Below are positions 6,217-7,286 of a stretch of 7,286 nt of DNA, one piece after another (the stretch's first letter is position 1; each line of letters begins with the position of its first letter). Both the position numbers and the translations under genes were made by a program. The notes under the pieces are model-generated. The model was given only the letters and a program-made list of their open reading frames with translations. It was not told the DNA's origin and ran no database searches. Source of the stretch: Clostridiaceae bacterium (GTDB lineage Bacteria; Bacillota; Clostridia; Oscillospirales; Acutalibacteraceae); contig JAEDEQ010000083.1 of assembly GCA_016293225.1 (NCBI GenBank), positions 1 to 7,286 of the forward strand. Reading direction: 5' to 3'.

Positions 6217-6287
6217 TTTTTGTAACAACCTTTCGTTTTTGAAAAATCAGTCGGCGGCGGAATGACCGTCGTCGGCACGCTGTTTTT

Positions 6288-6317
6288 ATTATAGCATACA
6301 GTATTTGAATTTGTCCA
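6288..6317 (-). promoter_or_regulatory. ackA: Predicted sigma-A promoter for ackA
   Basis: On the minus strand: TGGACA (6317-6312, 5/6 of consensus), an 18-nt spacer, and a perfect TATAAT (6293-6288) with the extended -10 TGC. Transcription would start near 6281, giving a leader of about 65 nt. This is one of the best promoter matches in the window and suits a highly expressed gene. Confidence 0.75.
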
Positions 6318-6360
6318 CAGTTTTTTACATTTTGTTTACGGCTGCTTTTTACGGTTGCTG

Positions 6361-6434
6361 TTTTCGAAAAGTTTAACTTCCCTTTGGTTAAACTGACGAA
6401 AAGAAGAAAATCCGGTTGTGCAAGACGTCAGTTT
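6361..6434. repeat. Three-arm overlapping inverted repeats between divergent promoters
   Basis: Arm A, AGTTTAAC (6370-6377), pairs with arm B, GTTAAACT (6387-6394); flanking TTTTCG (6361-6366) and CGAAAA (6397-6402) extend it to 14 pairs. Arm B extended, AAACTGACG (6390-6398), also pairs perfectly with arm C, CGTCAGTTT (6426-6434), which runs into TTTTTCTCTTTTT on the plus strand. A-B and B-C cannot form together. The element lies between the predicted ackA promoter and the predicted promoter of the secreted phosphoesterase gene, outside both predicted leaders. It may be an operator, or part of an unmapped transcript. Confidence 0.6.
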
Positions 6435-6495
6435 TTCTCTTTTTCAAGAGCAATCTTCACCAAAAAGGGGCAAAAATTGTTGGTTATTTATGATA

Positions 6496-6524
6496 TTGAT
6501 TTTAAAGCTTTATCTGATTATAAT
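6496..6524 (+). promoter_or_regulatory. Predicted promoter for the secreted phosphoesterase gene
   Basis: TTGATT (6496-6501), exactly 17 nt, then a perfect TATAAT (6519-6524), in AT-rich DNA. The expected start is about 6531, leaving a leader of roughly 170 nt before the ATG at 6702. Confidence 0.65.
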
Positions 6525-6530
6525 TATAAA

Positions 6531-6650
6531 CAGAATTCAGCGATAATTTAACGCATTGCTTACGGAGAATGCTTTTAAAAAGAGAAATACGAGAACAGAG
6601 ACAGACTTTTTAAAAGCCTGTCTCATTTGCTTTTATTACGCAGAATTCTG
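6531..6650 (+). promoter_or_regulatory. Structured leader closed by a long-range stem (candidate cis-regulatory RNA or small MITE)
   Basis: CAGAATTC (6531-6538) pairs with GAATTCTG (6643-6650). After an A/A mismatch, GCG (6540-6542) pairs with CGC (6639-6641). After one bulged A, TAAT (6544-6547) pairs with ATTA (6635-6638). This makes 15 pairs closing about 87 nt. Inside are GCATT (6553-6557) with AATGC (6568-6572), and GAGACAG with CTGTCTC (6598-6624). A perfect 12-bp alternative pairing joins 6571-6582 with 6606-6617. The outer stem begins at the predicted transcription start. Another small hairpin, CGGC/GCCG (6660-6674), lies between it and the ribosome site. I recognise no known riboswitch or T-box motif. 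Confidence 0.5.
6598..6637 (+). terminator. Possible leader terminator/attenuator hairpin
   Basis: GAGACAG (6598-6604) pairs with CTGTCTC (6618-6624). After an A/C mismatch, CTTT (6606-6609) pairs with AAAG (6613-6616), with a 3-nt loop. The tail ATTTGCTTTTATT is only moderately T-rich. It lies 78 nt before the phosphoesterase ATG, so if it terminates it would be an attenuator. Confidence 0.4.
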
Positions 6651-6701
6651 CTTTTAAAGCGGCGGACACTGCCGTAAATTTTATGAAGGAGAGATTACAT
6701 T

Positions 6702-7286
6702 ATGAAAAAAACAAGAAAGCTCGTTGTGCTTTTGCTCTCGCTTGTTCTTTTGCTTTCCGCATTTTCCGTTCCGGCGTTTGCTCAGGAAAAAAAGACTCTT
6801 TCCCTGCTTGACTATAACGTTGCAGGTCTTCCCGATTTCAAAGCCTTTATCGGCAAGGGTGAAAAGGATGTTAAGGCAAACCAGAAGAATATCGGAAAAA
6901 TCATCAACAGCCGCAGCTATGACATTGTTGCCGTTCAGGAGGACTTCGGCTATCATTCAACACTCGTAAAGGAGCTTTCCTCTTTCGGCAAAACAACAAA
7001 CCACACCGGCGGAATCCCCGGCGGCGACGGAATGAACGTATATTCAAAGTTCCCCGTTTATAACGAGGAGAGAGTTACCTGGAACAAGCTGTACGGCGTT
7101 ATTGATGACGGCGCAGACGAGATGACGTTCAAGGGTATTCTTTACTGCGTCATTGACCTTGGAGACGGCGTGCTGGTTGATTTTTATGACATTCACGCCG
7201 ACGCATACGGCGATGCCGGCTCAAAGAAAGCAAGGCGCGACAACTTCAGACAGCTTGCCGAGATGATAAATTCAAAGGGTACAGAC
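6702..7286 (+). CDS. Secreted endonuclease/exonuclease/phosphatase (EEP)-fold protein (partial, C-terminus outside window)
   Basis: An open frame of 195 codons runs to the right edge without a stop. The ATG follows AAGGAG (6686-6691). Residues 1-27 are a clear signal peptide: a KKTRK N-region, a long Leu/Val core and a cleavage site after PAFA. The mature part has the ordered motifs of the DNase I-like/EEP superfamily: LLDYNVAGLP (35-44, Asn39), DIVAVQEDFGYHS (74-86, with the metal-binding Glu80), GMNVYSKFPV (110-119), and FYDIHADA (161-168, His165 as candidate active-site His). R179-x4-Q184 follows. The final Asp-His region of the fold lies beyond the window. Members hydrolyse phosphodiester or phosphomonoester bonds (DNA, sphingomyelin, inositol phosphates); which one cannot be decided here. 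An extracellular role in nutrient release or host lipid/DNA cleavage is inference. Confidence 0.88.
   Translation, partial: MKKTRKLVVLLLSLVLLLSAFSVPAFAQEKKTLSLLDYNVAGLPDFKAFIGKGEKDVKANQKNIGKIINSRSYDIVAVQEDFGYHSTLVKELSSFGKTTNHTGGIPGGDGMNVYSKFPVYNEERVTWNKLYGVIDDGADEMTFKGILYCVIDLGDGVLVDFYDIHADAYGDAGSKKARRDNFRQLAEMINSKGTD

Noticed and set aside
5548..6225. 225-codon plus-strand open frame opposite ackA
   Set aside because: It is fully antisense to a textbook acetate kinase gene, has no recognisable protein features, and arises from the codon bias of the real gene.
6217..6228. TTG start four codons upstream for ackA
   Set aside because: The TTG abuts the AAAGG ribosome site with no spacing, and the ATG at 6216 gives the normal AckA N-terminus.
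6251..6275. GC-rich inverted repeat in the ackA leader
   Set aside because: In the actual minus-strand RNA the wobble pairs become A/C mismatches, so the hairpin is interrupted and not convincing as a regulator or terminator.
6640..6651. 12-bp palindrome GCAGAATTCTGC as a transcription-factor operator
   Set aside because: It lies far downstream of the predicted start and is better explained as the 3' strand of the leader's closing stem; operator use cannot be excluded but has no support.
1..7286. Mobile elements, CRISPR arrays, tRNA or toxin-antitoxin genes
   Set aside because: No transposase or integrase, no regularly spaced repeats, no tRNA-like fold and no small toxin-antitoxin pair were seen on either strand.

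Overview
The window (moderate G+C, AT-rich intergenic DNA, strong AAGGAGG-type ribosome sites, clostridial-type protein sequences) looks like chromosome of an anaerobic Bacillota, most likely a gut-type member of class Clostridia (Ruminococcaceae/Oscillospiraceae-like). That placement rests on general sequence character, not on a marker gene. There is no sign of a phage, IS element, CRISPR array, tRNA or rRNA.

Layout: (a) 1-659, minus strand: the N-terminal part of an exported protein with an InlB/Flg_new-type repeat, running off the left edge. (b) 857-1471, plus: uridine kinase (udk), with its own promoter and a strong terminator. (c) 1584-3773, plus: a promoter, a roughly 150-nt leader that can fold into a branched structure, then a two-gene translationally coupled unit. 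The first protein combines a Cys4 zinc-ribbon-like segment, one membrane helix and a long TPR-like outer domain; the second is a small polytopic membrane protein. A terminator follows. (d) 3870-4871, plus: a GNAT acetyltransferase and a MIF/phenylpyruvate-tautomerase-family protein, followed by a heptamer tandem repeat and a bidirectional terminator. (e) 4957-6216, minus: acetate kinase (ackA), convergent with the MIF-like gene, with a near-consensus promoter at 6288-6317. (f) 6217-6701: a 485-bp divergent intergenic region rich in inverted repeats. (g) 6702-7286, plus: the N-terminal part of a secreted endonuclease/exonuclease/phosphatase-fold protein, running off the right edge.

The genes do not form one pathway. 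udk (pyrimidine salvage) and ackA (acetate formation with ATP gain) are core metabolism. The two edge genes encode exported proteins and the central pair encodes an envelope assembly of unknown role. No complete new defence or mobile system is visible. The least explained parts are the RNA-level signals: a leader (6531-6650) closed by a 15-bp long-range stem that begins at the predicted transcription start of the secreted phosphoesterase gene; a three-arm inverted-repeat set (6361-6434) with mutually exclusive pairings; a branched leader (1636-1728) before the zinc-ribbon/TPR gene; and the unrecognised zinc-ribbon/TPR plus membrane-protein pair itself. All structures were paired by eye, without energy calculation or comparative data.
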